From Mantis religiosa (lineage: Eukaryota; Arthropoda; Insecta; Mantodea; Mantidae), in NCBI GenBank assembly GCA_030765055.1, contig CM060951.1, positions 50,308,147 through 50,372,146 of the forward strand: a stretch of 64,000 bases of DNA, in the 5' to 3' direction. Made by a program: the position numbers and the translations under genes. Below the pieces are notes generated by a model. The model made no database searches and had not been told where the DNA came from. It saw only the letters and a list, made by a program, of their open reading frames with translations. Of this stretch, positions 1-12,434 are shown one piece after another. Numbering within the stretch: the first letter of the stretch is position 1; every line of letters begins with the position of its first letter.

Positions 1-1679
1 GTTTGGACTGGTTCACAGTGAAGAGTCGGTAGAGATTGCTGCAGAGAAGTAGAAGCAGAAAGTTGTTCTTCTTGCTGGTAACATGTCTGCATTGCGGAGT
101 AGATTAGCTGCCCCGTATCAGGGGGGTCAGCCATAGTACACTAAATATTAACACTTCACGAGTAGAAAGTACGCACGTGAAAACACAAAGAAATTTGATG
201 TAGAATTAGGCCGGCAATTTGCCCCGTTCTACTAACGCCGCCTCTCGCGTCGGAAAGATAAACAAGTCGTCACGGTGTGGCGATGTTACCTGCTCCGCTG
301 TCAGACAGCGACTGTGCGTACGTGCTTGCCGTAGTTCATTACCGATTCTCCCATCAGGGCCGACACTGGGCAGGTGGGTACTTGCATAGAGATTTTGAGT
401 GCTATTCTATAACGACGTGTGTAAAATGTGATAAAAGTTGCAAATTAGGGGACCGAAGAGCATTATTAATATACATAGGTATCGTAAATTTCACCATTTC
501 TTTGATTATAAATTGCTATAAGGCTTTTAAACTGTAATAGAAATGCCAGATATTCTATAGTGTGTTCTAACACGATAGTTTTCCCTTCGGATTTTCTGAT
601 ATCTCGAACATATTCATATAAATAACTTTTTTTCTCGCCTCTACCCCGATACGATATAATCCTCACCAGTCATAAACTATTTCTAGTGATATAAGATTAA
701 AAAAAAAATTATAGATTAAACTGATACCGCAGGAATATAAGAATTCGTGTAATCTGAAATTTCAAACATAGATCTAATTAAAGTCAGAGTAATACTACCT
801 AGAAACCCTTTGAAATGTGGATTTAATTGGGATTGCAAATACCAATATGTATTGTTGAAACTAACTCTAAATGTGAGCGATGTTTAAATACACCTCTGAA
901 TTAAATTTATTAGTAAGCGGAACCTTAATGTATAATATTTTTGAGAAAAAATACATCCAGCTTTAGGCTCTTGCCTAGTGAGTTTTATTACCCTCGACCA
1001 GCTATTATAACCATGTAGCTTATCCTTGAGATATGTGCTACGAGACCCAATGAACTTCGGGCATTGATATCGTGTTGATAACTTATATCGCTAGCATAAG
1101 AATAACACAGCAACACTGACATCAAGTCTATCTAATTTTCCAAGCATGGTGAGCTGAGGATATTTGTCACCAAAAATCTTAGTGTAAAACGCCCAAGCAG
1201 AGAGAGACTCCTTCTTTAAACGCAGGTGCCTTGCCCAGTCCTCCGGTGGAATGACCCTAGTTCAACTTGGCATTCTGTTTGGAGGCCTAATAATGGGGTC
1301 GTTGCAGATGGATTCTGCTCACACATTTCACCGTTGTCCTATACCCCAAGCAAGTTGTTACCCTGTTCATCCAGGTAACTAACCACTCTGCTAAATGGTG
1401 CAACTTTTGTTACTGGTTTTGCTGAACAGCAATTCCACGAAAAATTGTCCCTCGATCCAAAATTAGTTTTAAAAAAATCCCTTAAATTCTAGCAAGTAAG
1501 TAAAATTCATCTCTTGCACCAATAATCACTGTATATCTATCTGTTCAGATTTAGAACTCTGGATGTATTTTATATTTTTTTTTTTCAGGGCCTCAATAAA
1601 AATAAATAATATAAAGCAAATTATATAGATTAAATTATGCATAAACATTTTTACTTTCTGTACCTCATACATAGATACT
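1..1679. other. No gene recognised
   Basis: The first 480 bp are relatively CpG-rich and include short open frames without recognisable protein character. The rest is AT-rich. It could be the flank of a neighbouring gene. Confidence 0.4.
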
Positions 1680-2010
1680 AGTTAGAGAACGTATTGCATT
1701 TCACCCAAAAATTCCATATCGAGATTTTCTGCAAATGCTTTGAGCCTCTTGAATAAAAAAAAAAAATGTTCGCGCATGGCAAGGCAACTAGAGTAGGAGT
1801 ACTCCGCGCATGGTCCCTGTAAACAGCAGAGCTCAAAAACAAAAAGTCTGTTAAATACCAAACTTGGTTTGCAGGTTAAGCATTTTCTAATGATGCGACA
1901 CGAAGATTTTCAAGAAAATCCCTCAGCCGCAAGACTAACCTTTACACAGAGAAAGTTTCGAAAAATTCGTTTTCTCAAAAATGGTCTTAACGATATTGAT
2001 TAAAATATTA
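1680..2010 (+). repeat. Unclassified ancient repeat F, copy
   Basis: Shares gtattgcatttcacccaaaa, gttaaataccaaa...gatgcgacacg and actaacctttaca blocks with 7610-7690 plus 8390-8565. Weaker echoes lie at 26830-27170, 44390-44590 and 47110-47150. There are no clear termini or coding capacity. Confidence 0.5.
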
Positions 2011-2159
2011 CATCTTTAATATAAGAAATACTATTTAGAATATTTTATTTTATATTAACATTCTATATTACGTGTAATATGTATAAAATATATATATTAT
2101 AGGAGGGTTGTTTGATAAGTCTGACCAATATATATATATTTCTTGAACATCTCACCTTA

Positions 2160-2500
2160 TGGAAACGTAGAGTCAGACTGAAAAATTCTATGCCATAGCC
2201 GGGATTTGAACCACGGATCTTCTGGTTTCCGTCCAGCCACTCTAACCATTGAGCTACTATGGCCAACGTGCTGATATGACACTAAATTCTCCAACTGACT
2301 CGTATTTTTCCCGGTAAACCACTTAGGAGTTCTCATAAACACATGAGTCAACTACCTTAGTGGCGACTTACAACATGTACGTACTTTAAGGCCCGTGGTT
2401 CAAATCCCGGCTATGGCATTGAATTTTTCAGTCTGACTCTACGTTTATACAATTTAGCCTACACACGGCCAGTGTGAAAGAACAATTAATTTCCATCTCA
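2160..2500 (-). mobile_element. SINE-E copy with 52-bp inverted ends
   Basis: The tRNA-like part lies at about 2190-2270 on the minus strand (B-box-like ggttcaaatcccggc read in reverse). Arms 2165-2216 and 2393-2444 are 52 bp each with one mismatch, so the element folds back on its own B-box region. The tail at about 2450-2500 (agcctacacacggccagtgtg) matches the tail in the palindrome at 25466-26175. Confidence 0.7.
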
Positions 2501-3051
2501 ACTTATTTCTCGACAGTCTCCATTGATGGCTATACACTTGGTCCAACGATGTTCCAGCTGTTTCATCCCGTAGGAAAAATAGGTTCCGTCAAGGTCTGCA
2601 AAATACTTGTTGACGGTGACTATCACTTCAAAAGATGAAAATTTCACCAATAGCAGTGCCTCTGCCCACACTGCATGAGAAAATAACCAATTTCTGCTGG
2701 AGTCAGAAATCAAAAACTTCTCCCATCCTCCCTAACATCCACACCTTGCCCCCATGTGTCTTTTTTGTATTTCTCAAAATAAAATAAAAAAATTTCAGGT
2801 CAACATTCTGAATCACATGAAACTCACTTAGTGATGGTGCTCAACATTTGAAAAATGTTTTGAATAGATGGACTTTGTATGTCTAGAATGTAATGGAGAA
2901 TACTTAAGTGCAATGATCAGATCTAAATTTTTAAAAAAAATATTGTTGCGTTTGTTCTCAGAACTTTTAGTGACACTGGTAACAATGTTTGACAGAATTT
3001 TTGCCCGTTAAAATTGAAAAATGGTTTTGAGTCTGTTAGCCTATTATGTCG

Positions 3052-3052
<1 letters not shown>

Positions 3053-3137
<85 letters not shown>

Positions 3138-3141
3138 ACAT
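3053..3141. repeat. (CA)n microsatellite
   Basis: About 44 CA units, with three CG-type interruptions near the right end. Confidence 0.98.
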
Positions 3142-4828
3142 TAAATGTGAACCTGCCTGGAAAAATATTTTGTATGTATGCTAAATGTTATGGGGGTTAC
3201 TTATCTTGGCATATGCCTGGGCTATCTGGGAGTACATATTTGTGGTCCTTGATTTGCATTAGGTTGCTTTCAAATATTACTTTTATTTCGACGCTTGAGA
3301 AATACAGAAGCACATTAAGTTCATTATTTGGGACAATGTCAGTCAAAATTAATCAGAAAACTAAAGAACGTGGTGCTATATAGGATGCACACTTAGGCAT
3401 TACAGGCAGTGGACATCTTTCAGTCCGCTAAGTGCTAGATTTGACTTTTTCATTTACGTATTAATGAAAAGAAAACAACTGAACAAAGTGCTACAATTTC
3501 GCCATCGGAGGTCATTATGTCCTGGCCGAGGGCAGGTATGTATCAACATATCAACTCGTATGGAGTAAATGTCATCAAGTACAAGACCTAGGGGCGTTAA
3601 AAAAATAATTGCAGTCAACAAACAGCACTGCAGAATGAAACAGAACTATTTTCTGAAATTTGGAGGATTTACTTGGTTGTCTGCAAACAAAGCAAGCACA
3701 GTATGAAAAGGATAAAAAAACTGCTTAGTGGAGTGGATAAAAAGATTTCAGAACTTTCTTTTTTTATAAGAATATTTTGGAAGAAAAACGAAATAATGTG
3801 AGAAAATACGATAGGTGAAAGCAGTAGCAGTGTAAGAGACGAACAACACAGCAGCAATTGGGGAGAATGCATCTCCGTTCTTCTATCCAAGATTCCAGCA
3901 AATCTCGGTATGAACAAGGTACTTTGAATCGCTCAAAAGATCCAATACTCCAGAGATGATTTCTGTCCCTAAACGTTAAGTAATCATAGAAAGGTTCTTT
4001 ATTATTGTGGTAGCTGCTGCTAAAGCATTAAACCAAGATCCAGGAAAATTGGCCCTAAAGCAATCGACAAGCCAACGACACCGTAAAATCATAGTGTTCG
4101 AAATCAAGAAAAAGTTTTGTAAAACTCAAACATTCGTTTGATTATATTATCTTCTCTGTCAGGGCGAGTGCATTCGGATGCCAAGGAAGAGACTTATTGT
4201 ATGTCTGGAGAAGGTCTGATACGTTGTTTGGCAATTCTATTACCCGAAGGAAATAGAACAACACAGGCGACGCAGCATATGAAGCACTGCTGAAGTGGAA
4301 TTTGACAGTTAGGGTCATGCCGATGTTCATCCGACGCTGTAGCAAGCAACAACAGAAATAAAACTGAACATGCATGAATTGATAGATTCTGAAGTGCTAT
4401 TAAACACATGAAGGAAATCGCTGATGGCATTCGTGCTGACAGTGATAGCGTTGCCCATAACAGCAATACTTGTGAAGGAATCCCCCCCCCCCCCCAGAAG
4501 TTGAAACAAAAAATTCAGAATACACTGGCACTAGATACAGTAAATGGGCTCATTTTGTCATCCCAGTTTATGAAAAAATTTGGTGGATCTGGAAGTTTCC
4601 AGTTACTGAAATAATGGTTTCATTCACTCCATGAAACATTTGTATACTGTTGCTGCAGTCCACAGGGAAACTGAGTAGATATAGGAACTCGTGTGTTAAT
4701 CCCTGCTATATTTATCAATGACGTAAATACTGTCGTCAACGTTGTTTTAATTAAGATTTGTGTACATATGCGATAAAACTTATGCGTTAATCTGTACCTG
4801 TATGGCTGGTACAGCTTGTGTAAAAGTT
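3142..4828. other. No gene recognised
   Basis: AT-rich sequence with a run of 14 C (4482-4495). Between 4150 and 4500 some frames look protein-like (RDLLYVWRRSDTLFGNS) and may be a decayed transposon, but no family could be named. Confidence 0.4.
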
Positions 4829-5041
4829 TAATTTACGCCCTCCAACGTTCTCATATCGGACAATGAATGAAATGGATGAAATTATGCTGAAAGGAGTACA
4901 GGATTCATGGATCTTAGAGTCATCCGATATTAATCGTTCAGGATAAGGGAAAACGCCAGAAAAACCATATCCAGATAACACCTTTACCAAGTTTCAAATT
5001 CGACATCTTGAACGTGAGGCAGACCTCTACCAGAGGTGGTA
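4829..5041 (-). mobile_element. SINE-A, full-length but diverged
   Basis: It starts with the family's end block (atttacgccctccaacgtt) and contains catatcggacaatgaatg and the aggataagggaaaa core. It ends in a degraded tRNA-like head (cttgaacgtgaggcagac). The tRNA-like promoter half is on the minus strand. Confidence 0.7.
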
Positions 5042-5102
5042 ACTCCATACGAGCAAGAGAGAGCTAAGTGGTACGGGACCAAGGCACTAATATCAGAACT
5101 CA

Positions 5103-5253
<151 letters not shown>

Positions 5254-5880
5254 AATATGTCAACATTTATTTTATTTCCACCATTTCTCGGTGAATGCAA
5301 AACATCGTATAGCAATTACCCTTTCCAACTAATCTCAAATGTTTCAGATTTACCAAACAATAGCTTTTGTTTATTTCTGCATAAACAAAGAACGGAATGA
5401 GAATGACAGTTCACCCATGACTATGGCAACTTAGGTATAGTCGCCATGCTGGAACGGTTACCATGGATTTATCTTCGGTAGTAGATACCTCTCAGATAAC
5501 GCACCGATTACTCCACGTGGAGTAAACATATATCTGTCATTTTCGATTTCTGCGAATTCCATTGGCTGAAGTAATGCGTTCATTGGTGCTTAGCACAGGG
5601 CACTAAATTTAGGTATGAATCGATGCTTACCGAATCGAAGTGGAGTAGCGACCGCATCCTTCATTGTCTAGGATAGATATGGTGGTTGAAGTTTCTTGAA
5701 AATGAAAGGTGATCGGTACTTAGAACGAGGTTACTGAATATCTTGTTACATTCGATAACTTCTGAAAGTGTTCCTTCAATTGGGTACTTAAGAAGTGTAA
5801 TATTATGGATATTTTCTAATCTAGATAATTAGTGAATATAATCTAGCTTTTGCACTCCATTTTGAAGTCTAAGAACATAA
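5254..5880. other. No gene recognised
   Basis: Low-complexity flank followed by unique-looking sequence without coding or RNA signals. Confidence 0.4.
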
Positions 5881-6020
5881 TGTCACATCGGCGAACGCGA
5901 AGCTGTTGTGGAGAGAAAATGTCGAGTCGGGCAACTGGGTCTGCCGTGTAGGATGAGTGGGAGTAGGGAATCCCTCCACCCTGTTTTCTGTTTGCTGGAG
6001 GTGCAGGATAGGCCACTTGT

Positions 6021-6146
6021 TGACGTCACAAAGCTAGAAGCGAGTCGCACTATCACTGCAGAAATACCGTTTGATGCTGTTCCAGAATTCAAGCCGTAAA
6101 TATTTGGCTACAGGAAGCCTCTCTCGCGTGGGAAAGCTATATAAAG
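6021..6146 (+). promoter_or_regulatory. CRE plus TATA box, possible promoter (LTR-type?)
   Basis: TGACGTCA at 6021-6028 and TATATAAAG at 6138-6146 lie about 110 bp apart in a locally GC-rich stretch. An initiation site would be expected near 6170, just before the SINE-C inserted at 6199. No convincing ORF follows. An old LTR or a lost gene promoter would both fit. Confidence 0.3.
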
Positions 6147-6198
6147 GGATGTTGCGAGGCCTGAGAGGAGTACTAGTGTTTTGTGCTTAGTTTGTGTG

Positions 6199-6526
6199 TG
6201 GCCGCGCCGTGATCGAGTGGTTAGACCGCTTGGCTCTCACCAAGGAGGTCCGAATTCGAACCCAGGCTACCGCAAAGTGAGAATTGAGGTGGACAATACG
6301 GCGCTGGGGCGGGTTTTCTGTGGGTCCTTCGGTTTCTCCTGCCAGCATTCCACAAATTGCTCCATCTTTCCTGTCATTTCATTTGCCCTAATTCTGTCAT
6401 GCACTTCCCTTCACTGTCAGACCAGACAGGGGTTGATCTCCCATCCTGGATTCTCTCATTGATCCAGAGATTCCGTTCCTCAACCCACATAAGGGTTAAG
6501 AGGAACAAGAATGCCCTGACATCACG
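6199..6526 (+). mobile_element. SINE-C, full-length
   Basis: The tRNA-like head (gccgtgatcgagtggttaga; B box gaattcgaacccaggc) is followed by gaggtggacaatacggcgct, a pyrimidine-rich block and cacataagggttaagagg. It interrupts the region downstream of the TATA-like site at 6138. Confidence 0.75.
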
Positions 6527-7609
6527 TAGGACGGCAGTTAGAAAAGGAGAGTTTGTGCGAATTTCGAGTTGAATCGACAAATGTGGTTCCGTCCTGAGGA
6601 TTTCGCGCACTGAAGCAGTTTACAAATCAGTCGGTCAGTGAATAGTGAAGAGTAGTATGGTACGTTCCAGTCTTCGCGGTGAGGAATCAGCAAACTGTGT
6701 AACGTGCAGAAAGCAGTTCACGAGACAGTGTGGCTCCGTGATGAGGAATTGGTGGGCAGTGCAACCTGAAAATCCTGGTTCACAGCATACCAAATATTTC
6801 ATAAGTAAAAAGGGTGGTGATCGTCACAGGGTATTAAACCTTATTTTGTTTTACTCAGATTTTTTAAAGTCCAATGTTGAAAGGCAGATTTCAACTAAAC
6901 CAGCTCTGCTATTCTTTAAAATAAACTGGTACATCTTTGTAATAAAGGGCTTACTGATATTAGGTTTTCTTTCTTTCATTCCGGTTATTATATCCTTCAT
7001 TTTACATAACCATTAACCTGTTTTATATAGACGTACTAAAAGAAAAAGTTAAGTCCTATTTCACCAAAAACCAGATTAAACCAAGTTAACAGTTCTCCAT
7101 GCTCCACAATAATACCTAAATATGTTCGAAAACAATAGACCATGTATTTTGAGTTTTGCATTGTGAATGCTCTAATATTCTACACTGGGGTTAACAAATA
7201 TTTATGTAATATAGAATAAAATGCGGTAGCACTTCTCACATTCCCAGAACATCACATCTACTCGCCAAGCGAAACGAAGTCCATCCATGTGCATTGGGAT
7301 GTCTAACCTGCGATACGGTGAAAGTTCCATTACTGATTGTCACTGAATCGGACTGTAACAGTCATGGTTTCACCGATCTGCATTCATTAAGAAACTTTGT
7401 CCGATTTGACCTTACCCAGTTAGAGGACTTAAAACTTAATAGTTAACAAGAAACGCTTTTCAGTAACACCTCTTTAAATTAATTTAAACATGTGTTAAAC
7501 CTCTTTACTGGTTCCCCCCTCCGCCCTACTATCCTCTGCATTAACCAACACTTCTTTAAATGTTATTCATTCCCTTTCACCAAACCATTTTTACTTTACT
7601 ACGTTTTGT
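6527..7609. other. No gene recognised
   Basis: A 123-codon open frame from 6645 has no recognisable domain and an AT-rich, hydrophobic 3' half. Nothing else is supported. Confidence 0.4.
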
Positions 7610-7732
7610 AGAGGAAGTACTGTACTCCACCCAAAAATTCGATACCACGATTTTGCCGTAAATACGTGTTTTAAAATTCTCGGGAAAAAAATAGTTTTTT
7701 CTCTCCCTCCCTGTATATGTGTTTGTGTTTGT

Positions 7733-7966
7733 TCCATTTATACTCCGCCTTTAACTCCAATGGTCATATCGGCGGCCGTTCTCCTTTGAACCATATCGAA
7801 GGTGTTTACTCGTATTCTTTGGGTTTTAATCATTAGGTCATGCACACATTCGCAATCTCATACTTCCAGACTCTAGGGAAGATGAATCATCTTGGTTGGA
7901 GAAAAATCCCCACCCCAACCGGGAATCGAACCCGGGACCCCTAGCACGACAGGCAGGTGCTATGCT
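7733..7966 (-). mobile_element. SINE-B, near full-length
   Basis: A tRNA-like head (cgggaatcgaacccgggacc in reverse) is followed by the ctccaaccaagatgattc-type block and the gttttaatcattaggtcatg core. The outer end is gaacggccgccgatatgacc read in reverse. The 5' end is cut where a LINE 3' end begins. Confidence 0.75.
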
Positions 7967-8269
7967 GTCTGTTTTTTATGTTATATAGTCTATCGCTGGC
8001 TTTTGCCACTGTTATATTTATATATCTGTTTTATATTTATATTTAATATAGTAGTTTTTCCATAGTTGTTTAAAGTCCCTTCTTATAGTCTTTATGTTAA
8101 TCCGTGTTTATTATTTACTCATTTTCATTTTCTGTTTTTATTTATTTTAATTTTTAATATTTATTTTTAATAGATATATTTCTACTTAGTGTCTAGGTTT
8201 ATACATGGCTTTTGCCATGATTGTTTTTAAAGGGCGCTGATGACCTTTTAGTTGAGCGCCGATAAACAC

Positions 8270-8366
<97 letters not shown>
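7967..8366 (+). mobile_element. LINE 3' end with hairpin and (ATC)n tail
   Basis: AT-rich 3' UTR-like sequence ends in a stem-loop (GGCGCTgatgac...GAGCGCC, about 8233-8260). Then come gataaacacaa and a (TCA)n repeat to 8366. Such short hairpins before a simple-repeat tail are typical of insect non-LTR retrotransposon 3' ends. No coding part is present. Confidence 0.5.
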
Positions 8367-8845
8367 GTGTGTCTATCTGTGAGCAGCATAATTAAAAATG
8401 AGAAGTCGGTTAAATACTAAAAAGTTCCGCATTTTCCAAGGATGCGACACGGATTTTCAAAAAAATACTTCCACCGCAGCCTAACCTTTACATGGAGTAT
8501 ATTTTTTGAAAGTTTAAACGTTCTCAAGCATAACTTGTGATTTTAATTAAAATCCCACATGCGTAAGATAATTTAATGACAAATGAAATATATGTATTGA
8601 ATTTTCGGGAATAGCCTCTGAATTTCTCTTCATTATGAATGACTTTTACATGACTTGTAAACAACAAGAGAGACAGTATTTTGAGTTCATAGAATGAGGC
8701 AGCAAAGTTTCGCAACCCAAGCTCTGCGTTTGGTGGTCTTGGATAAACATCCTTTGTTGGATGTGATTTTGGGTTTGTTTTCGACGGAAGATGTTGGTAA
8801 TTTCTTTATAACATTCTGCAGACCGTTCGCAAGTGTTTGGTTCAC

Positions 8846-9010
8846 CTAAAACTTCAGTTTCAGCTGTCGTTGGATATATGAGATTTTGGAATAAGGGGTA
8901 ACCTATATTTAACGCAGATTTTCGGCCCTAAAACTTCAGTTTCAGCTGTCGTTGGACTTATGAGGTTTTGGAATAAGGGGCGACGCTATATTTAACGCAG
9001 ATTTTCGGCC
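8846..9010. repeat. Tandem duplication of an 82-bp unit
   Basis: Units at 8846-8927 and 8928-9010 both begin cctaaaacttcagtttcagc and end acgcagattttcggcc, with a handful of differences. Confidence 0.9.
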
Positions 9011-9241
9011 ACCCGCATCGCTGATAGCAACCATCCACACCGACCGACCTCACTCAGCGAAATCGGTCCCTCCAAGGATTTTTCACCCGATATGTATGTA
9101 GGTATTACCCTTCTTGAAGTCTTTGACAATATGGAACGCAAAATACAGATGCCAGGTATTAGATCAGATTTTTTGTTGCTATTGGAGGAACTTTAAAGTA
9201 AACGGACATTGAAGCCCTTCTTAAATTTTATGAAGTATTAA

Positions 9242-10679
9242 TACTGTCTCATAAGTAATGTTTTTTTAAAGAAAAACAATTACTTGAAATGTGTTCTGAC
9301 AGGCAATTAACTACTTTTCAAAGTATAGAGCATTAGGTTCTGTAGTCTTTGAGCCATCGTTCAGCTAGGTTTATTTTCCCACGATGATCTCTGGTTTTTG
9401 ATGCGAAGAATTCGGTGACACACACTTGTACTGCTTCAATGTTGTCAAAATTTCTTCGCCATAGAAAATGGGCCATGGATCGAAGAAGATGATAATGTGA
9501 TAGTGAGAGATCAGGATGTTTTTTTGTAATTTACGTCCTCCAACGTTGTCATATCGGACGATGAATGGAATGGTTGAAATGATGCTCAAATGAGTCCGGG
9601 GTCCATAGAGCTTAGAGTTACCCGACATTCGTCTTTCAGGATAAGGGAAAATCCCGGAAAAAACCTTATCCAGGTACCTCACACTGACCGAGATTCGAAC
9701 TCGGGACCTCTTGAATGTGAGGCAGACATGCTACCACCATGCTATCGAGACGGACAGTAATCTGGGTGTGGTAGCAGTTCGATTCCTCCCAATTCTTGAA
9801 CTTTTTCCATGGTTCGTGCAGTATGGGATGTTGCATTGTCCTCTTGCAAAAGAACTCTATTTTGGTTAACTAATGCTAGGCATCTCCGTCTCAAAATTTC
9901 ATGAGCTCGTTCCATTTGTTGAGAATAAAGATCTGCATCAATCTCCCGCCCATTTGGAACAAATTCTCAGTGAATCGCCCCTTCAGAATTCCACAAGGGG
10001 CACATGAATTGCTTTTTTTAACGATGACTTTGGCAGATTGGCGGGAATAAGCCAATGTTTCGAAGCATCAGGGTTTTGGTAATATACCCATTTTTCATCC
10101 CAAGTGACAATTCTCTTATGAGATTGGGGATAAGCTGACGGCAGATATCCACTCTACGTTCAGCCTGTTGAGGAGTCAGTTCATGAGGTACACATCTTCA
10201 ACTTCTGTATGATTTTCCAAGTGTTTTATTGTGGCGATGTATCTTTTGATGCACCAAATTCTTCTGAAAAACTACGGCTACATTTTTTTGCGGATTTTCG
10301 GGTAAAACTTGGCGTGTATTCTCAATATTCCATGCTTCAGGTCTTCCAGAACGTGGTAAATGTTTAGTGCTTTCGTCTCCTTTGTTAAAACGTTGGAACC
10401 ATCGTTGTGCCACACGCTCACTGACACCTCCTTCCACTTCACATATTCTTGGACCTGCGGCAGCGGCTTTATAATCTTGTTCCAGTAGTGTTTTAAAAGG
10501 ACTCTTAAGTTCAAACTTTATCTCCATTTTGTGATTGTTCTGAAGACTGATGCATGCTCGCAATGTACGTAACGCTGGCCATGGCATCCTGTAAATAGCA
10601 TTGCCAAATGAAAGAAAGCCAATAAATTTTCCAAAACACCAAAATAAAAAGACCGACATTACTTATGAGACAACCTTAA
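9242..10679 (-). pseudogene. mariner transposon, DD34D-type, split by a SINE
   Basis: TIRs share GTCTCATAAGTAATG (9246-9260, inverted at 10657-10671) next to TA-rich ends. The minus-strand transposase has an N-terminal helix-turn-helix region (RWFQRFNKGDES, then SGRP). The first Asp is in TWDEKW (10097-10099) and the second in LLQEDNATSH (9838-9840). Beyond the nested SINE-A, the frame resumes PDLSLSHYHLLRSMAHFL. The residue 34 positions after the second Asp is His (9495-9497) where the third catalytic Asp belongs. The C-terminus (NFDNIEAVQ, then KINLAERWLKDYRT) ends in a stop near 9344. The element is dead because of the SINE insertion and the lost Asp. Confidence 0.85.
9519..9753 (-). mobile_element. 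SINE-A, nested in a mariner transposase
   Basis: This is a well-preserved copy with a poly(T) tract at 9519-9525 (the poly(A) tail of a minus-strand element). It keeps the end block, the aggataaggg core and a tRNA-like head with a clear B box (gagattcgaactcggga). It lies between the codons for the PDYC and PDL parts of the mariner catalytic motif. Confidence 0.85.
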
Positions 10680-11689
10680 TACGTACCCAAAACTGCTGCT
10701 TTGTATACCTGCACACATTTCTGTAGAATATGAAAAGTGGAATCCAACAATAAGATTTGAGGTTTCCAAATATAGAAATAAATTAGATAAATTTATAGGA
10801 AAGATTTATAAGAAATTTATCAGAAACTAGCTGGTTCCCAACATTGTTACTTAGCTTTTTAAACTCAAATGAAAATTTTATTAACTCCTCCTTTCTAAAT
10901 GAACCTATTGCCCAATACCTATAAAATTTTTATGGCAAATCCTCCACTTTACCTTTTATATTAATTTCTTACAGCCACAGCTATTTCTTGAAGTGGATGA
11001 AAATTTCCTGGAAGTTGTAACATGTCGGCAAAACATCTGGCTTCATTAATAGTCCCTCCTTCCAAGGTCTGGAACAATCTCGATGGGAAAGGTCAAGTAA
11101 CATGGATAAATTAAAAAGGATTTTAAATCTTTGTACTTTCTCTTTGGTCTCTTTCTCACAAAGGTGCACAATTTTTACATACCTACTACAGAAACCTTTG
11201 TATAGCGAAAGAGGTGAGGTTGGTAAATATGGAAATTATTAATGGTATATTGTGTTTCAAATGCCGTATACCAGCTTCAAGAAGATAGAAAAACAAGACG
11301 AAGTCAATTTGATAATTTTAATGTACCCTTATTTAAAATAAAGTAATTATAATGAGTAAGAAACAAATTGTAATATAAATAATTATCTTATGTCTGATAT
11401 ATTTGTATTTATGTTTATTAGGTTTGTTTCTTTAATAAGTTTTATACTTAGTATACATAGTATCTTAAATTATTTGAAAATAATTTAAATGCATTATAAT
11501 GCATATTATTGCATACGTTTTTTGGGTATTTACATTAGTTGAAGTGTATTAATTGAAATAACTTGTTGAAATTTTTATTTATACATTTTAGAAGGTAATT
11601 AGCCTAAATGTTTACTACAGTGGCGAATGTTTGTAAACAAGTATTCTTGGCGCGATGCCAAATTGTCCTATAAATAATAGTAACCTCTG
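10680..11689. other. AT-rich, nothing recognised
   Basis: Very AT-rich, with no SINE or transposon motif visible. Confidence 0.4.
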
Positions 11690-12000
11690 GCGCGTCAGCC
11701 GTTAGACGCCAAGGCCTACCAACCCGACTGTCGGCCTCACGCCCACTTACGCACGGCAGAGGTGGACGATCATCCAACCGATACGGGGAGATGTGGTCAG
11801 CATCTCGGCATCCCCCAGCCGGAATGTTGGTTTCCGTGAACAGGGCCGCTTACATAGCGCAAGCTCCTCACTTTCCTCACGATGCTGAGTGGGCACCGGT
11901 CCTATACCCGGGACCTAAAATCCGTAGGCCTAAAACACGGCCTGCTTTCCATGGCCGGGGACCAAGGCATACTGCCTTAGCCCGCTACGCCACGGCGCAG
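11690..12000 (-). mobile_element. SINE-D, full-length
   Basis: Minus strand. The head tgcgccgtggcgtagcgggc is read in reverse at the right end. The body contains the block around gatgctgagtgggcacc and the gatacggggagatgtggtc block. GC content is far above the flanks. Confidence 0.75.
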
Positions 12001-12310
12001 GATAAATTTGTCCAATAGTTTTATAATAATGATAGCCATATATAGTATATTATGTATGTGTTTGCGTATATATACTTGAAATGAAATATCCACCGTCCCT
12101 GAATTATTTTAAATGCATGTTCTATAGAGAAACAGAATTTTCTACTCACTGTTCTCAACTAAACGGTCCTTTGAAATTAAGAAAGAAAATGCTAGGTTCA
12201 TATCAGCGCCTCCAGTGTGCGTGAATTTCGTTCCCTGAGAGTTTTTTTGTATGACGATAAATTTACTCTTATGGGACTATCGCTTTTTAAGACACTTAAA
12301 AACTATTGGT

Positions 12311-12382
12311 TTGGGCCGGATTTGGACCTTTGATTTGGTATCAGCAGGCCAACGTAACCTACTGAGCTGCCCAGACCGATAA
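12311..12382 (-). mobile_element. SINE-G tRNA-like head fragment
   Basis: Read in reverse, the segment is atcggtctgggcagctcagt, followed by a degenerate B box (gtccaaatccggccc). It resembles the heads at 44691 and 63344. Confidence 0.45.
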
Positions 12383-12434
12383 GGTCTTTGGTAACTCATG
12401 TGTGTTCGTTTTCAAGTAGTTACAAGGAGTGTGT

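Larger units (their letters stand above)
7610..8690 (+). repeat. Unclassified ancient repeat F, interrupted copy
   Basis: The two halves (7610-7690; 8390-8690) are separated by a SINE-B and a LINE 3' end. The right half continues through gtgattttaattaaaatccc and gaatagcctctgaatttc, blocks that recur near 44430-44520. Confidence 0.5.

Noticed and set aside
3021..3383. 120-codon open frame with Thr-His repeats
   Set aside because: It is the CA microsatellite extended into non-coding flanks, without splice or start evidence.
6645..7016. 123-codon open frame as a gene
   Set aside because: No domain, AT-rich composition of the second half and no splice or promoter support.
7380..7440. Possible SINE-A 3' end (tccgatttgacc...agaggactta)
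   Set aside because: Similarity is too short and weak to separate from chance.
11791..12018. 75-codon GC-rich open frame
   Set aside because: It lies wholly within a SINE-D copy.
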